A stretch of DNA of 5,414 bases from Victivallales bacterium (lineage in GTDB: Bacteria; Verrucomicrobiota; Lentisphaeria; Oligosphaerales; Oligosphaeraceae), in assembly GCA_017458805.1 (NCBI GenBank), contig JAFTAC010000182.1:1-5414 (forward strand), in the 5' to 3' direction. The notes below the pieces were generated by a model. The model saw only the letters and a program-made list of their open reading frames with translations. It had not been told where the DNA came from and made no database searches. The position numbers were made by a program, and so were the translations under genes. Positions 5,324 through 5,414 of the stretch are shown one piece after another; the first letter of the stretch is position 1; every line of letters begins with the position of its first letter.

Positions 5324-5414
5324 GGGGTATCACTGACCCGTGGGTTTCGCTCGCGCCAGAGGCGCTTGCTCCACCCACGGATATGTTCTTGCCGCCGCTA
5401 ACGCGGCTTACCCC
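5324..5414. repeat. Composite multi-hairpin element bounded by GGGGTA and TACCCC
   Basis: The outer ends GGGGTA (5324-5329) and TACCCC (5409-5414) are perfect complements 91 bases apart end to end. Inside lie a nested hairpin, CCGTGGGT/ACCCACGG (5338-5345, 5373-5380) enclosing GCGCC-aga-GGCGC (5353-5365), and a second hairpin, GCCGC/GCGGC (5391-5395, 5403-5407). This gives a branched, cloverleaf-like fold. The element reaches the last base of the window, so the outer stem may continue. It resembles the dispersed palindromic repeats found between genes in many bacteria; I see no tRNA signature and no coding potential. Confidence 0.6.

Noticed and set aside
5024..5401. 125-residue plus-strand frame with a TTG start in the upstream region
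   Set aside because: The frame runs through the palindrome array, its product is an arginine-rich mixture with no recognisable family, and it has no convincing ribosome binding site. The reading is a by-product of GC-rich hairpins.
5047..5414. Integron attC site or CRISPR array
   Set aside because: The palindromes lack the paired GTTRRRY and RYYYAAC core sites of attC. There are no regularly spaced identical repeats with unique spacers.
5324..5414. tRNA gene, suggested by the branched fold
   Set aside because: There is no T-loop sequence such as GGTTCGA, no 7-bp acceptor stem with correct spacing and no plausible anticodon arm.

Overview
The window comes from a bacterium and holds one complete four-gene operon on the minus strand (4805 down to 383). 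A 609-base region upstream of it is rich in palindromes, and the far end of an unrelated plus-strand gene lies at 1-155. The operon encodes a glycyl radical enzyme and its activase, which work only without oxygen, so the host is an anaerobe or a facultative one. Coding regions are fairly GC-rich and the gene-free stretches just outside the operon are strongly AT-rich. A gut or sediment anaerobe of the Planctomycetes-Verrucomicrobia-Lentisphaerae group would fit this style, but that is a weak guess: no marker gene is present.

Layout. 1-155: C-terminal tail of a plus-strand protein that I do not recognise, convergent with the operon. 156-382: AT-rich intergenic region with a hairpin at 242-268 that could stop transcription from both sides. 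383-1282: radical-SAM glycyl radical enzyme activase. 1285-3330: glycyl radical enzyme of the pyruvate formate-lyase superfamily. 3327-3974: SGNH/GDSL-type hydrolase. 3978-4805: sialate O-acetylesterase-like (SASA/CE6-like) hydrolase. 4806-5414: no convincing gene. It holds a good minus-strand promoter next to the operon, then a plus-strand promoter candidate, then a dense array of inverted repeats at 5047-5414.

How the genes work together. Transcription runs esterase, SGNH hydrolase, radical enzyme, activase. The junctions are a 3-nt gap, a 4-nt ATGA overlap and a 2-nt gap, so the four proteins are probably made together. Neither hydrolase has a signal peptide, and both look cytoplasmic. The simplest reading is an intracellular route in which one or two ester groups (probably acetyl) are removed from an imported, probably carbohydrate-derived compound. 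The glycyl radical enzyme then dehydrates, cleaves or decarboxylates the product, after the activase installs its radical. The radical enzyme carries a Cys-X-Glu active site (Cys342, Glu344), not the Cys-Cys pair of true pyruvate formate-lyase. It is also short for the family (681 residues). Its substrate is unknown, and pairing such an enzyme with two esterases is the most interesting coding feature here.

The second point of interest is 5047-5414. Several copies of ATTGTTG/CAACAAT form mutually exclusive stems just downstream of a TATAAT-type promoter, and a multi-hairpin element bounded by GGGGTA and TACCCC ends exactly at the window edge. These may be a structured RNA, dispersed repeat elements, or both.
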